A stretch of 64,000 bases of DNA, from positions 248,001-312,000 of the forward strand of contig OY752148.1 in NCBI GenBank assembly GCA_963573315.1. Direction: 5' to 3'. Shown here one piece after another: positions 47,052 to 58,428 of this stretch. This DNA is from Entomortierella parvispora (Eukaryota; Mortierellomycota; Mortierellomycetes; Mortierellales; Mortierellaceae). The notes under the pieces are model-generated. The model was not told the DNA's origin. It saw nothing but the letters and a program-made list of their open reading frames with translations, and ran no database searches. The position numbers were made by a program, and so were the translations under genes. Positions within the stretch are counted from its first letter, which is position 1. Each line of letters begins with the position of its first letter.

Positions 47052-49201
47052 TCAATCTCGCTCATTCTGATTAGTTTTTGGTGCCTTGACGCAGCCAAAG
47101 AAGTGTCGTGTTGATGGCGTTATGTTTGTCGGTTGCGGTCGATATTCCTCGGGCAATAAGTGATCGGGAAGGCGTTTTCGTGGAGTGTGTATGTAAGGCG
47201 ACAAATTAACAGAGTTCAAGAGACCCTGTTAAAGTAGAGACGGGGGAAAAAGCTGTTAGACCCAAAAGGAAATGGCCATCATGTAAAGCAGCTTGCATTG
47301 GGTTCTAAAGGTACCTTGAGCGTGCCGAGAAGCTCCATACAGCGGATGATGCCATAAGTGTCGTTTTTATCCCTAGGCAGGTATCCAGTCCCAAGCTCTA
47401 TCCACAGGTAAAGACCTGATTGGAAACGAAGCTCGTAAATAGAAAGTTGGTGTCCTAGGCGACCAAGCAACAAGCCATCAATGGACTGTCATTAATCATA
47501 GAACGGCAGAGCGGCAGAGAATAATATAATCCAGTTTTGATGTTCACTTGATTACCGAATACTTGCATGCAGTAGATAGAGGTAATCCTTCGTTGCTCTC
47601 GTAGGTGTAAGTCAATCGCGTCCTTGGCGAGAGACGTAAGTGCCCACTTGTCTTCAATAAAAAGACGGGTTTTGGACACATCCTTTGGTGCCTTGACTTC
47701 AGCGTAAGCCACATCAAATTGCTCTTTGGTAAGTGTGCAGTCAGGCTTGTTGGCTTGATTCACTCCACGACGTTCACGTGATCCAGGTGCAGGACGATCA
47801 GCCCAAGAGAGTTGGAGTCCCGAATCCGATGAGGGGAATATAAAAGTCATAAGAGCGTCGAGTGCGCCATGTGAGAACGTATCCTCATTGATTGCGACAT
47901 AGGGAGCCGCTACAGAGGGAAGCTTTTTTGAACTGAAAAGGAAGTTAGTAAACAAAGGGGGGCAATACTGCAACCGAAGCAAAAAAAGTAAATACTTACA
48001 GGTCCTGGAAAAGTTGCAGAATGTCCTCTTCCTTTTCTGAATTCATAGCTCGAGATCGAATTCGGCCACCTGTGGCAAGCTCATTCGAGAGGTCCAGGCA
48101 TAGATGGGTGTGTTCTACTCGGAGGCGAACAATTGCTGGTTTTATCTCTGTTAGAATAGCGCGATGGATATCTTTTGCCATCCCGGGCAGGCATTCCGAG
48201 GTATCCCATATATGATTTGCGGACCTAATTCAAGAAGGATATGGGCATTAGCAAAAGCGAGGTACACAACCATATGAAATTACCCTAGAGACTTACATCA
48301 TAAGGTGCAGGTCTTTCGAGGATATCTTCAAGGCGTCATTATTCACCAGAGGGCTAGCTCTTTCTTGCAGCGCTCTAAAAGCTTGGCCCACGTTGAATCC
48401 AGACACGACTAGCGTGGCATGTCTTGCATCATCGATGTTAAAATAAAGGCGAGAGCAAGAAAACGTGTCTTGGTTGATGTCGGTGATGGGAGTCGTTTCA
48501 TTGGAAACTGGCGCCTCTCCTGTGGATCTTGTTTGTTTTTTACTCTCTCTGGGAGATCCCTCTACATGGACACAATTTATAAACCCCCTTAGAACAAGTC
48601 TCCAAAAGTCAAGACAAACACTAGGGCGTCATCTGCTTGACAAAATAAGCCACAAACCTTGCGGCATTTTTCTCTTGGACTTGGCAGGGTGGTTGCTTTG
48701 AACTTTTTTGTCATCATCCAATCGCGCGGCAGCTCTCTTTGCATCCACACAGTCCTGCGCCAAGTCTTCGTTGACGCGGTTCGCCAAATGACGAAGATGT
48801 GTGTTGACGGTTGGTCGCATAGCGTCTTGGTGCTCATTCTTTTAATCGAACAACAGAGGTGAGTTTCAAAGAACCAAGGTACATATTCATACTCAACCAT
48901 ATTAACCTACGTCTTCGACCGCTTTTTTGATTATCGACATCCGATCTGCTTGCGAGAGTTGACTCGAACGACGGATGATCCTGCTGCCACGCTCGGTTCT
49001 ACTTTTGTTTAGGTGTTCCATGGCATTTTGGGTCCACAACTGGTCGAGTCTCTGAGGATCGCGTAAATCCGCCTTTAACGCCCATGTTCTGAGCGAAAAC
49101 TCGCCATCTCTCGCTGTATTCAAATACTGAACTTGCGAAAGCGTCATCGTGCCTGCTGGTGTTGCGGCGACGCCCCTTAGGTTTGGCGAATCTTGACTCA
49201 T
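47052..49201 (-). CDS. Putative PD-(D/E)XK-fold protein, lineage-specific family
   Basis: A multi-exon minus-strand gene from the ATG at 49,201 to TGA at 47,054-47,052. Exon joins were followed in frame: MSQDSPNLRGVAATPAG to KKAVED; NEHQDAMRPTVNTHLRHLA; a Ser/Thr-rich exon with VVSGFNVGQAFRALQERA; an exon around IHRAILTEIKPAIVRLRVEHT; then one with NKPDCTLTKEQFDVAYAEVKAPK; SIDGLLLGRLGHQLSIYELRF; and a final RHFFGCVKAPKTN. The KPD..(17 residues)..EVK pattern fits the PD-(D/E)XK nuclease-like core, preceded by a helix and flanked by strands. No other nuclease motif confirms activity. Such genes are multicopy in Mortierella-type and arbuscular fungi; function unknown. Confidence 0.6.
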
Positions 49202-49859
49202 TGGATGCTGGTGGCAAATCGCTGATTGGAAAGTTGCAAGGTAGGAATAAGCAATTGAGACTCAGCAAGGAGTAGACAATTACAATTGAGGCACAGCAAG
49301 GAATAGGCAATTGAGGCACGGCAAGGAACACAATCAAGGCACAAGTGGGATGGAGAAATGCAGTTGAGGCGCAGACTCGCATCAGAGAACGCGTTTTGAG
49401 CATGCAACGCGCTCATTTTTTTTTGAGCGTGCACGTGACAACCAGTAGCTCCAAACATCATGCACTTTGTCGCCATACGTTATCACTATTCTTCGCCTCC
49501 GGTCCTTCCCCTTACCGTTTCATTCCGCTGCAGGACAGGTAACAACAGGTAACCTGTTTGGTTTATCCATTCATTTTCTTCGAGTGCATTCGTAGTTGAA
49601 TTACGGTTCCCTCTTGTTCCTGCCAAAGTTCACTGGTGGACTTGTCTCCAGTGTCCACCTTCCCTTCATTGTAGTTTTCTGCAGTATCTGAGGTTGGCTG
49701 TGTTGGTTCTGATTACGGTCATGTGGCAGAGGCAGCGGGCAATTTGTTTTTTTATTCATGTACTGATTGAGGATCATATCAAAGCAATAACAGACGTTCC
49801 CTTCTTGTTCCACGAAAGAACCCCTTAGTGACAAAGCTGTCTTCAAAAAAATGACCAGG
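49202..49859. other. Intergenic with short GGCACAGCAAGGA-like repeats
   Basis: Bases 49,235-49,345 contain four degenerate copies of AATTGAGGCACAGCAAGGA. No gene supported. Confidence 0.5.
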
Positions 49860-50160
49860 AGAGATAAGGGCTCCGTCCGATCGAATCAGGAGTGCAAATG
49901 GTAGAAAGAACGCCGCCTTATACAAAAAGACGCACTATTTGATCCCTCCGCCAACACCAACATTCACTCCTTGTCATAATGGAGAAGACAATGACTATGG
50001 ATACTTCATAGGCGGAGGGTTGGCTTCACACACCGCGATCCACGTTGCGCATGTACATGTCCGTTCTCAAAGGTTATCTCAAAGCTGTGGCCAAGAAAGA
50101 TGAGGGCCTCGTCATCCAAGCCTGCTATAACCTTGTGGTATAACTAGATTGAGGGAATGG
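49860..50160. repeat. Dispersed repeat, copy 2 of the 3,425-3,760 repeat
   Basis: Same orientation as copy 1 and sharing GATGAGGGCCTCGTCATCCA and CCAACACCAACAT. The short minus-strand frame starting MDDEALIFLG is broken early, unlike copy 1, so this copy is more decayed. Bases 50,244-50,275 just beyond hold three CCTTGATGTTCTG-like units. Confidence 0.6.
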
Positions 50161-50890
50161 AACTGCCTTTTGCAACGGGTCTTGTCACAGTGAAGGGAGA
50201 GTGAGCAGATTGATTGTGTGAGAGGATGCACTGGTGTTGTCCCTTGATGTTCTGCCTTGATGTTCTGCCTTGATGTGGTGCCGTCCCTTTCTATCCCCTG
50301 CTCTTTCTTGTCCCTTTCCATCCTTTCCTTACCCTCGCTCTTCCTGGCCTCGCTTTTCTCGTCCTTGCTTTTCCCTACCACCGATGACTTTATCACCGCC
50401 GGCGTCTTCCAATGGTGCTGCCTCTGGTGTTTCTTAGACTATTGTTGTCCGATATTTTCCATCGGGGTTTTCCCTCGTTGGAATTCCTGGGTGTTGCCCC
50501 TTGATGTTATTCCTAGATGTTTTGCTGTGCCGTTCTATTCCTGCCCTTTCTTGTCCATCCAATCCTTTCCCTGCCCTCGCTTTCATCCGCCCTTGATCTT
50601 CCCTACCTCTTTCTCTTTCCTACCATATCTTCATTCTCCCTTTGGTAAATTCCAAGATGTCCTTTCGTTTTTAAGCCCCTTTCCATGCAGGCATTTGCGT
50701 ATGTATATAAAAGCAATGGGGCAGCAGAGCAATGGTAGCAAAAGTCAGCACCCTGTCTTCCATCGCAGCCCTACAAACGATATCCAACTATCGCTCTCAC
50801 GACAACCAAACAGTAAATAACTGCTCTTAACATATGGATGCCTCTTCTACGATGCTCTGTCTGACCCAACTCTATGTAATTGCTGTAGTA

Positions 50891-51389
50891 ATGGCGCGAC
50901 CGACTCGATTCCTTGCGCTCGCACTCTTGGCAGTGTTCTGGCTCCAAGCTGTGATCGCCGCTCCTAGTATCGCAAGTGGCAGCTATAGGATCATAAGCTT
51001 GCTCAATGGACGTGCAACTTCAGTTAATGGCGGCATTCCGCTGGTATCCCAGATCGTTCACCTCGGCCTATATGATGATGTTTGGGTACTCCAACAAAAC
51101 GCACCCGACCTTTTCCAGTTCAGAATCAAGGATGGCTACCCGTACAGTGGCAGCCTCGACGATAAGGTGGTTTCGACGGTAGACTCACAATGTGGTATGG
51201 TTCTTGAACTTCGTGGAAGCCCTGGATGCATATTTGATCCAGCCTGAAAACGACCATGGTTCCGCCTGGACTGTTGGTGAAGAGTCCAATCCCAGGTCTG
51301 AAATAATCATCGGAAAAATCATTGTGGAAGACAGCAACCGTCCCACGTATTCGGAAACCCAGCTGTTGAAACTCCTGCGAGCGGATTAA
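50891..51389 (+). pseudogene. I66-type (beta-trefoil) protease-inhibitor-like gene, frameshifted
   Basis: TATATAAAAG at 50,704-50,713 and the ATG at 50,891 open a signal peptide (about 22 residues, ending AVIAAPS), then SGSYRIISLLNGRATSV and VWVLQQNAPDLFQFRIKDGY. Near 51,180-51,195 the frame changes: the continuing homology (VWFLNFVEALDAYLIQPEN, AWTVGEE, and a LLKLLRAD end) is in the next frame. The overall pattern resembles fungal I66 serine-protease-inhibitor proteins. A 75-nt intron with a weak GTGGTT donor would also restore frame but would remove family-like sequence, so a frameshift is more likely. Family call moderate. Confidence 0.5.
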
Positions 51390-53066
51390 CGCAGTGATAT
51401 ACGATGACATCACGCGATGCTGGCGGAAGGGGCCAAAGTTCAAGAGCAATAAACATCACTTCTTGTCTCCTTGATATTCTTACTGATTGGTTTAGCAAAT
51501 ACAAATTTGATCCCCCGACCATACTGACACCCTTGATCCCTTGGCCCTCCCTGATTCCCGCCCCCTTGTTCTCTGTAGCACCTTCTGACTCCACTGGGCC
51601 AACCTGCTCCACGTTCTCACCAAGACGACCCTAGGCACACTCACCTCTGTCCATGCCACCTTCTCGTCAGCCATCTTCCGCTTCCCCCCAACCACCGTGA
51701 GACACCTTTTGTCACAGACTTCCATGCAGCGGGCTGCAGGCAGTTAGTGATGGCGATCTTAGTCGCTGGCGGATCCGGCGATTGATGAAGCGAAGGCGAA
51801 GTGGCTCTTTTGTTTCTGAATACCAGTTGACATGAAAGAGTGTGGGAAGCCAAGAGAGAAAAATGAGAGGGGGGGGGATAAGTTATCCCGAACCAGCGGA
51901 ATCACCGACGAGAAGGAGATAATCAAAGAGAGCTGAAGGAAGAAAAAGCGCCAGAAGACGGTTGCTGCGAATAAGAGGAATGTTCGCCAGAATGAGAGTA
52001 GAAATTCGCTAGGGGAGGGGAATGTTCCTGTATGTAGTCGCCGTGAGATGCAAAGGGACACGTTAGGAGAGGAAGAGAAAGTTGGCCGAAGCGGAATACC
52101 GACGAAATGGAGGTAAACGAGGATGTGGAGTGAGGCAGTGTACGAGTTGGTAGAATTTCTGGATTGCAAACAAAAAGTTGCCGTTAGGCTGTTCGTATAA
52201 GAACATAGACGAGAGGGGGGGGACACGACAAACGAGTGGTTGCAGGACGTGTAGAGAACATCTTCGCTTCCTCGGCATTACAGTAACACACTGGTACATC
52301 AACACCTATCCCGCAGCAATACCTAACGGCCTTTTTCGCCGGTCATCCATCTTCACAGTGGCCATGGTCGCTCAAAAGAAGGAGTATCCTCAACGCAAAC
52401 GATTGGCGCAATGATAAAGTTCTATCCAGCCAAGAAGAGTAATAAAGTTTAGGTATTAATAGAGTCTACCCAGTACAGAGACGACTATCAAAGTTCACGC
52501 GGTTGGTCTCATTGCCGCTAGATCAAGATCCAGCAGATCCAGTCCAGCGTAAACTCCATCTTAGGACGAGAAACGGGAGGAATTGATGCCCCCGACAATA
52601 TGATAGATCCACAAGAAGTTTCAACTTTCCTTTTCGTTGAATATTGCACCAGTGTTTATCTTGCTACACGGAGCTTTGCCCCAGTATTCTAAACTGTTAC
52701 TATCCTGACAACGTGACAACATGACAACCACGGTACAGTAAAGTCCTTGGTTCTTGAAAATAAAACAAATCCCTTGGGTTGCGACAAGCCTCCGAAAAAC
52801 AAAAAGGGGATTTCGATCCTTTGCCTCGCAAATTGGACTTGAGCAACAAAATTGTGGAGGCTGAATGTAGAGCGTCAGAGGCATAAAATACAAAGAATTT
52901 GATAATCACACACTTGCACTCAGACAAGGATTTACCACCTAGCAAATTACGGAGATGAAAACCGATACAGGTCGGAAAATCAATTGGTCAGTCCTTCAAC
53001 AACAATGTTGTTCATATCTTTCCATAGTCGTTTTTTTTTTTTTCTTTTTTTCAGGAGTCATACATG
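51390..53066. other. No gene supported
   Basis: Pyrimidine-rich and purine-rich patches open frames (for example 51,759-52,226 minus, Ser/Phe-rich) with no domains. A G-run lies near 51,871. The 3' UTR of the microexon gene presumably lies at the right edge. Confidence 0.4.
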
Positions 53067-55228
53067 TTAACTAGTAGAAGCAGTCATACAATTACAGGTC
53101 AGTTATGATATATAAGCCAACCAATTTCGTCGATCGGGAACAATAAGTCAGAGATTCAACTTACACGCTGATTGTGAGGAATGAAGGATAACACGCGAGA
53201 GAGGCAGGCGGGTAGTTAGTTTCAGCTCGTCTTTTGTCTTGGACCCAGTAGAAGCTTCAACTTACCCGCTGATTGTGAGGAATGGGGATGGCACGCGAGA
53301 GAGGCAGACAGGTAGTTAGTTTCAACTCGTTTTTTGTCATTGAAGTAGCAGGTAGAACCAACTTACAGGCTGATTAAGAGGAATGAGGGATAACACACGA
53401 GAGAGGCGGGCAGGCAGTTAGTTTCAACTCATCATGAAAACAAGTGGCACTAACAGATTCAACTTACTCCCTAATTGTGAGCAATGAGGGATAACACGCG
53501 AGAGAGGCAGGCAGGTAGTTAGTTTCAGTTTGCTTTTTGTCACGGAAGCGTGAGGTGGACTCAACTTACGGTCTGATTGTGAGGAATGGGGATAACACGC
53601 GAGGGAGGCCGGCAGGTAGTTAGTCTCGGCTTGCTTTTTGTCATTGAAGCATGAGGTGGACTCAACTTACGGTCTGATTGTGAGGAATGGGGATAACAGA
53701 CGAGAGAGGCAGGCAGGCAGTTAGTTTCAACTCGTTTTTTGTTATTGAAGTAACTGGTAAATTCAACTTACTTGCTGATTGTGAGGAATGGGGATAACAG
53801 ACGAGAGAGGCAGGCAGGCAGAAAGTTAGTTTCAACTTGTCTTTGTCATTGAACCCAGTAAAATATTGAACTTACATTCTGATTGTAAGGAATGAGGATA
53901 ACACACGAGGGAGGCACGCAGGCAGGTAGTTAGCTTCAGCTCATCTTTTGTCATTGGACCCAGTAGAAGCTTCAACTTACCCGCTGATTGTGAGGAATGG
54001 GATAGCACGTGAGAGACGCGGGCAGGCAGGTAGTTAGTTTCAGCTCGTATTTTGTCATTGGACCCAGTAGAAGCTTCTACTTACGATAGCACGTGAGAGA
54101 CGCGGGCAGGCAGGTAGTTAGTTTCAGCTCGTATTTTGTCACTGGACCCAGTAAAAGCTTCAACTTACCCGCTGATTGTGAGGAGTGGGGATAGCATGCG
54201 AGAGAGGCGGGCAGGTAGTTAGTTTCAACTCGTCTTTTGTCAATGAACCCAGTACAAGATTGAACTTACATTCTGATTGTGAGGAATGGGGATAACACGC
54301 GAGAGAGGCAGGCAGGTACTTAGCTTCAACTTGCTTTTTGTCATTGAAACATGAGGTGGACTCAACTTACGCGCTGATTGTGAGGAATGGGGATAACACG
54401 CGAGAGGGGCGGGCAGGCAGTTAGTTTCAACTCGTTTTTTGTCATTGATGTAACAGGTAGATTCAACTTACTTGCTGATTAAGAGGAATGAGGGATAACA
54501 CGCGAGAGAGGCGGGCAGGCAGTTAGTTTCAACTTGCTTTGTCGTTGAAGCATGAAGTGGACTCAACTTACTTGCTGATTGTGAGGAATGGGGATAACAC
54601 ACGGGAGGGGCGGGCAGGCAGTTAGTTTTAACTCGTTTTTTATCATTGAAGTAACCGGTAGATTCAACTTACATTCTGATTGTAAGGAGTGAGAGATATC
54701 ACACGAGAGAGGCGGGCAGGCAGTTAGTTTCAACCCATCATTAAAACAAGTGGCACTAATAGATTCGACTTATTAATACTCCCTAATTGTGAGGAATGAG
54801 GGATAACACGCGAGAGAGGCAGACAGGTAGTTAGTTTCAGTTTGCTTGTTGTCACTGAAGCATGAGGTGGACTCAACTTACGGTCTGATTGTGAGGAATG
54901 GGGATAACACGCGAGGGAGGCCGGCAGGTAGTTAGTCTCGGCTTGTTTTTTGTCATTGAAGCATGAGGTGGACTCAACTTACGGTCTGATTGTGAGGAAT
55001 GGGGATAATATGCAAGAGAGGTATCCAGATCGTTAGTTTCCATCTCGGTCTGTCGGCCGCCGCATCTCTGTTTTTAGGTGCAAGATACACATTTGTCGCG
55101 AAGTAGTACTAATTGCCGTCAATCACACACACCCCTGCCTCACCGCCCAAACTGCTGTTGCCTTACACGGGAGCCGCGGCAGCGAAGCTGAGGCACGCAA
55201 AGAGAACGATTAACAATTGGATCTTCAT
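53067..55228 (-). CDS. Secreted-peptide gene with a run of 3-nt microexons
   Basis: Exon 1 (55228-55167) codes a signal peptide of about 19 residues ending in AAAA, then Pro and part of a Val codon. It ends in phase 2 at GTAAGG; unspliced reading stops at once. Downstream lie 18 sites of the form CAG (or TAG), then 3 nt, then GTAAGT, about every 101 bp: for example 54985-54983, 54884-54882, 54574-54572, 53774-53772, 53470-53468, 53167-53165. Each intervening 98-nt sequence has a CTAAC branch point and an AG-free pyrimidine-rich tail. A last acceptor at 53,071 gives T then TAA. Joined in order, the mature part reads VPPEINNAIGGIKPPDLGV, 39 residues in all. Splice signals are seen; splicing and function are inferred. 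One donor (after 54,780) reads GTATTA. Confidence 0.7.
53150..55020 (-). repeat. About 19 tandem units of about 101 bp, each an intron plus a 3-nt exon
   Basis: Plus-strand units contain CAACTTAC, three variable bases, CTGATTGTGAGGAATGGGG, then GAGAGAGGC and GGTAGTTAGTTTCAACTCG. Spacing between acceptors is 100-107 bp except one gap of 188 bp, where a unit at about 54,080 lost its acceptor and microexon through a deletion of about 21 bp. The three exon bases vary between units (ACC, GGA, AAT, CAA, CGC, CGG, CCT, CGT) while intron sequence stays similar. Confidence 0.95.
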
Positions 55229-55346
55229 GGGGTTGAGCGATAGCCAGGGAATGGGTGAGTAGTATAGGCGTATTAGAGGGAAGTGGAAAGAGTGTTGGAG
55301 ATGGAACGAGTTCAAAAAAACAAAAATAAAAAAACACAACCAAAAG

Positions 55347-55581
55347 ATCCTGCCTCCCGAGCTTCCTTCTCTCCCGTTTATTTTTCTTTTCGTTGTTTTA
55401 GATCTGTTAAGGAGTACCGTCCCCACTTTCTGCGAATGATAGGGAACAGAAAAAAAAAACAAAACCAAAAGGACCAAAAAAATAAGGGGCAAGGGGAGAG
55501 AGGACTCCTTGACAGATCTAAAACATCTAAAAAATCGAAAAGAAAAATAAACGGGAGAGAAGGAAGCTCGGGAGGCAGGAT
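55347..55581. repeat. Long imperfect inverted repeat (hairpin) upstream of the microexon gene
   Basis: Left arm 55,347-55,415 and right arm 55,502-55,581 are reverse complements apart from a 10-nt insertion and few mismatches (arm start ATCCTGCCTCCCGAGCTTCC). The loop is 86 bp of A-rich sequence. It could be a foldback/MITE-type insertion or produce a hairpin RNA. It begins about 120 bp upstream of the ATG. Confidence 0.9.
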
Positions 55582-56865
55582 ACACCTGGGAGCCGTCTAG
55601 GAGACCTACTTCTACGTGGATCAAAAGCACCGATGGAACGATGCAAGCCACGATATGGATCAGAGTAGCCGACGCGAAAAGAGAACATACTCCTTTTGCT
55701 GAAATGTAAAATGAAGATGATTAGACTAGTCTCTTTGGTACAACTGCCACAGCACTTCCATAGACAGAGGGATGAATATCACATATCACTACCGTCTTCT
55801 TGAACGAGAATGTCTTACCGCGTTCCTTACACCACTTGCAGCTGAAAGTCTTGTACAAAATCCAAAGCGATGGACACCCTTGCACACCCTTAAAGCCACC
55901 TAGTCCAATGTTGTTGAAAATGAAGAATAGCGTGAAGAAGAAGAGGTGTGAGGTGGTTACAGTGGGTTATAATGTAGTTCAAGTGACATGGGTAAAGTAC
56001 CTTAGGGGGGGAAAGTCATGACATAGAGAAGCAGGACCAAAAAAATCTAGGGACAAAATCAGGGACCACTCCGGGACAAAGGCAACTGCAAAAAGATAAC
56101 CTCAAGAGGAGACAGTACTAGGAGAGAGCACAACACCAGGGACACCACAAAGGGCAAAATCAAGGGGCAACATCAAAGCGACAACAACAAGAGGAGCTGG
56201 AAAAAAGTAGGAATACCACTGTAAAACAATATCCGAAGGAGCTGCTGGTTAACAAAGGGTGTACTAAGGAGCGACCAGCCCGACAAAGGAAGAACAAGAA
56301 TTGACAAGATGAGACAACAAAGTTGAGTCTTTCCTCGTCTTATTACGAACGGTTCCTAACTGATAGTTCTTGTCACGACCACCATGCCACTCTTTGTCTC
56401 AAGTAGCTTGTGAGGTATTAAGCTTCAGGAACGGTTGATTCACAAAAGAGAACCACTGTTGGGAAAAGTGAGGAAAAAATGAGAAGGGCGGGAACAAGAG
56501 TTCGCCTTTTGGTGAAAAACGGAAGTATCATGACCGCCAAAGCGTGCGAAAGCACTGACCGTAAGACCAATATAGACTGACAGTGCAAAGCCATAGTCAC
56601 AGTAATCGAGCTATAACATAATCGGCGCGTTACCCTTGCAGCTCCGTCGTTCTTGTCTCTTGTCGCTGGAAACGGCTATGATCGATTTTTTCCCTCGCCA
56701 CAGGCCAATGGCGATGTACTCATCACAAGTAATGGATCAGCACTACGGAGTAGGACGGTGACCTCAGGCTCAAAAGACAATGTCGCGTAGATCGCCTAGG
56801 CGAATTCATAATCGCATGTGTCCATAGTTCATAGTCGAGAAGGTATGGTATTTGTGGGAAGGTCG
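55582..56865. other. Unresolved; possible membrane-protein exons on the minus strand
   Basis: Minus-strand pieces with hydrophobic runs (IHIVACIVPSVLLIHVEVG near 55,640; a LFFIFNNIGLGG piece near 55,900, followed by GTAAGA) look like exons of a small membrane protein, but I could not assemble a gene with a start and stop. A 60-codon hydrophobic frame lies at 56,418-56,600. Confidence 0.3.
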
Positions 56866-58428
56866 TTAAAGGTTTATTTTTTGAAAACTGCCGAGTTTGC
56901 CATTGGGTGTTGAGACATTGGTGATCAGTGGACTATCATTTCCTGCTGCAGAATTGAAAGTCGCGATCGAGTTTGGTTGAGCTGCAGTGGATCCTACTGC
57001 TGAACCCAAGCCATAGAGATAGCCGCTACATATCATATATATAGAGAGAAATGGTCAATTGACGGATCAGAACAGGTTCATTTCTAATTTTCGTTTTCGA
57101 CAAATGGCCGAAAAAAAAAAGTCTGCACTTACAGATATTTTGCATCGTCAATCTTGTCTTCGAAAAACATTTGACGCATCTTGAAAAAGGTGGAGCAGGT
57201 CAGGAGACTATCGCTTCCTGCTTGATGTTGAGCTCCAATTCTAGCAACCTATACAAAAAAAAACAGCCATTAGAGCCAGGGTCCAAATCCTGAGAGCAAC
57301 ACAGGTCACAGCTCATCATGTAGCAGCCACCTACTTCGAGATCATTAGCCAATTCCTGAAGACCGCCCTTCAAGTTTTTACAACTCTTCATCAGGTACTT
57401 GATATCATATATGCATGGAAAGTAGGTTCTCAAAAGGTCGAAAAAGTCGCCTTCCTCTGCTGGCAAAGGACTGCATGTCAAGATCTTGAGCAAGTATCCG
57501 AAATCATATCCGCTGTAAAGAGGAAACCAATGGAAGGTATGGAATGGTATTTAGCACATTGTATCGACATTCATTGACATGTCAATTGGTCACCACGACG
57601 GACCTGTGAAAGGAGATCCATTTGACCTCGTCCAAAAGTACGAATCCAGAGCTGATCAACAACTCTCCAAAGTGGTGAACGTCGATTCCGTAATCCTCGT
57701 GCTTTTGAAAGTTGATACCGGACTTTGTCAAGAGATCGATAGAGTCCTGAGCATACATATCATCACTAGAGAACAATGACAATAATTGGGTAACGCAAAC
57801 ACAGTTAGAGGTGGATTACAGCAAGTGCTCACTTTGACACCGTGTTTGGCCAGCTGACTACGCCCTTCTGTTCCTTGCAGGACTTACGCAAGGTTGAACT
57901 TGAAGTTGAACTGCCATGTGCAGGCACCCTTGGGTACGTTGCCATTCTCATCTGCAAAGGTCACGCCCAGTTGGATCATTTTGAGAAGATCAACATTGCA
58001 TCGCAAGGTCTGGTAGTGGTAGTCGGCCGAGGTGCGGAAGTTGCCTAGTAGATTGAAGGTTGTCGGTCCTGGTTAGACTACATCTGACAAATGGGGTCCA
58101 GAGTGCAGCTCATTCGCAGCGCCATTCCTGTCTGAAGGGTATTTACCAATGGGACGCGCAACAACTCCAGGAAACTCCGTGTCCTGATCAAATAAAGAGA
58201 GTCGGGGAGTTAATGACCATTTTTATACAGTCAGGTCTCTGTTCGCAAGAAACAAGGTGGAAATGTCGATAGACTGCGAGCTAGAGCAAAGAGCAGATGC
58301 CCTCTGAAGGTCCTTACCATGGCCAAGTATGGGTACTGATCAACGAGATCCCGCAAGAGGGCCATCTCTTGGTCGAGGTTCTCGGCCCAGACTTCTCTGA
58401 TGATGGCTCGTTCGTTTGGACTGGGCAT
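56866..58428 (-). CDS. POP2: CCR4-NOT deadenylase subunit POP2/CAF1
   Basis: Seven exons (58428-58318, 58183-58147, 58044-57888, 57765-57604, 57512-57335, 57248-57133, 57025-56866) join in frame to 306 residues. The DEDD-type exonuclease motifs are present: D38 and E40 in DTEFPG, the [18 protein letters not shown]-like block (here [19 protein letters not shown]), and the late [15 protein letters not shown] region supplying His and Asp. CAF1 shortens mRNA poly(A) tails in the CCR4-NOT complex. The tail after residue 255 is Ser/Ala/Asn-rich and variable. Together with DCP1 at 14-16 kb it gives the window two mRNA-decay genes, without evidence of linkage. Confidence 0.97.

Noticed and set aside
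53150-55020. CRISPR-like array (regular repeats of about 101 bp)
   Set aside because: Units are similar along their whole length with no unique spacers, the genome is fungal, and each unit carries spliceosomal donor, branch point and acceptor.
55163-55228. Donor of the microexon gene placed at GTGTAAGG, giving phase 0
   Set aside because: GTAAGG one step further is a better donor, and only phase 2 gives a terminal stop at the final acceptor; the phase-0 reading was not ended by any nearby exon I could find.
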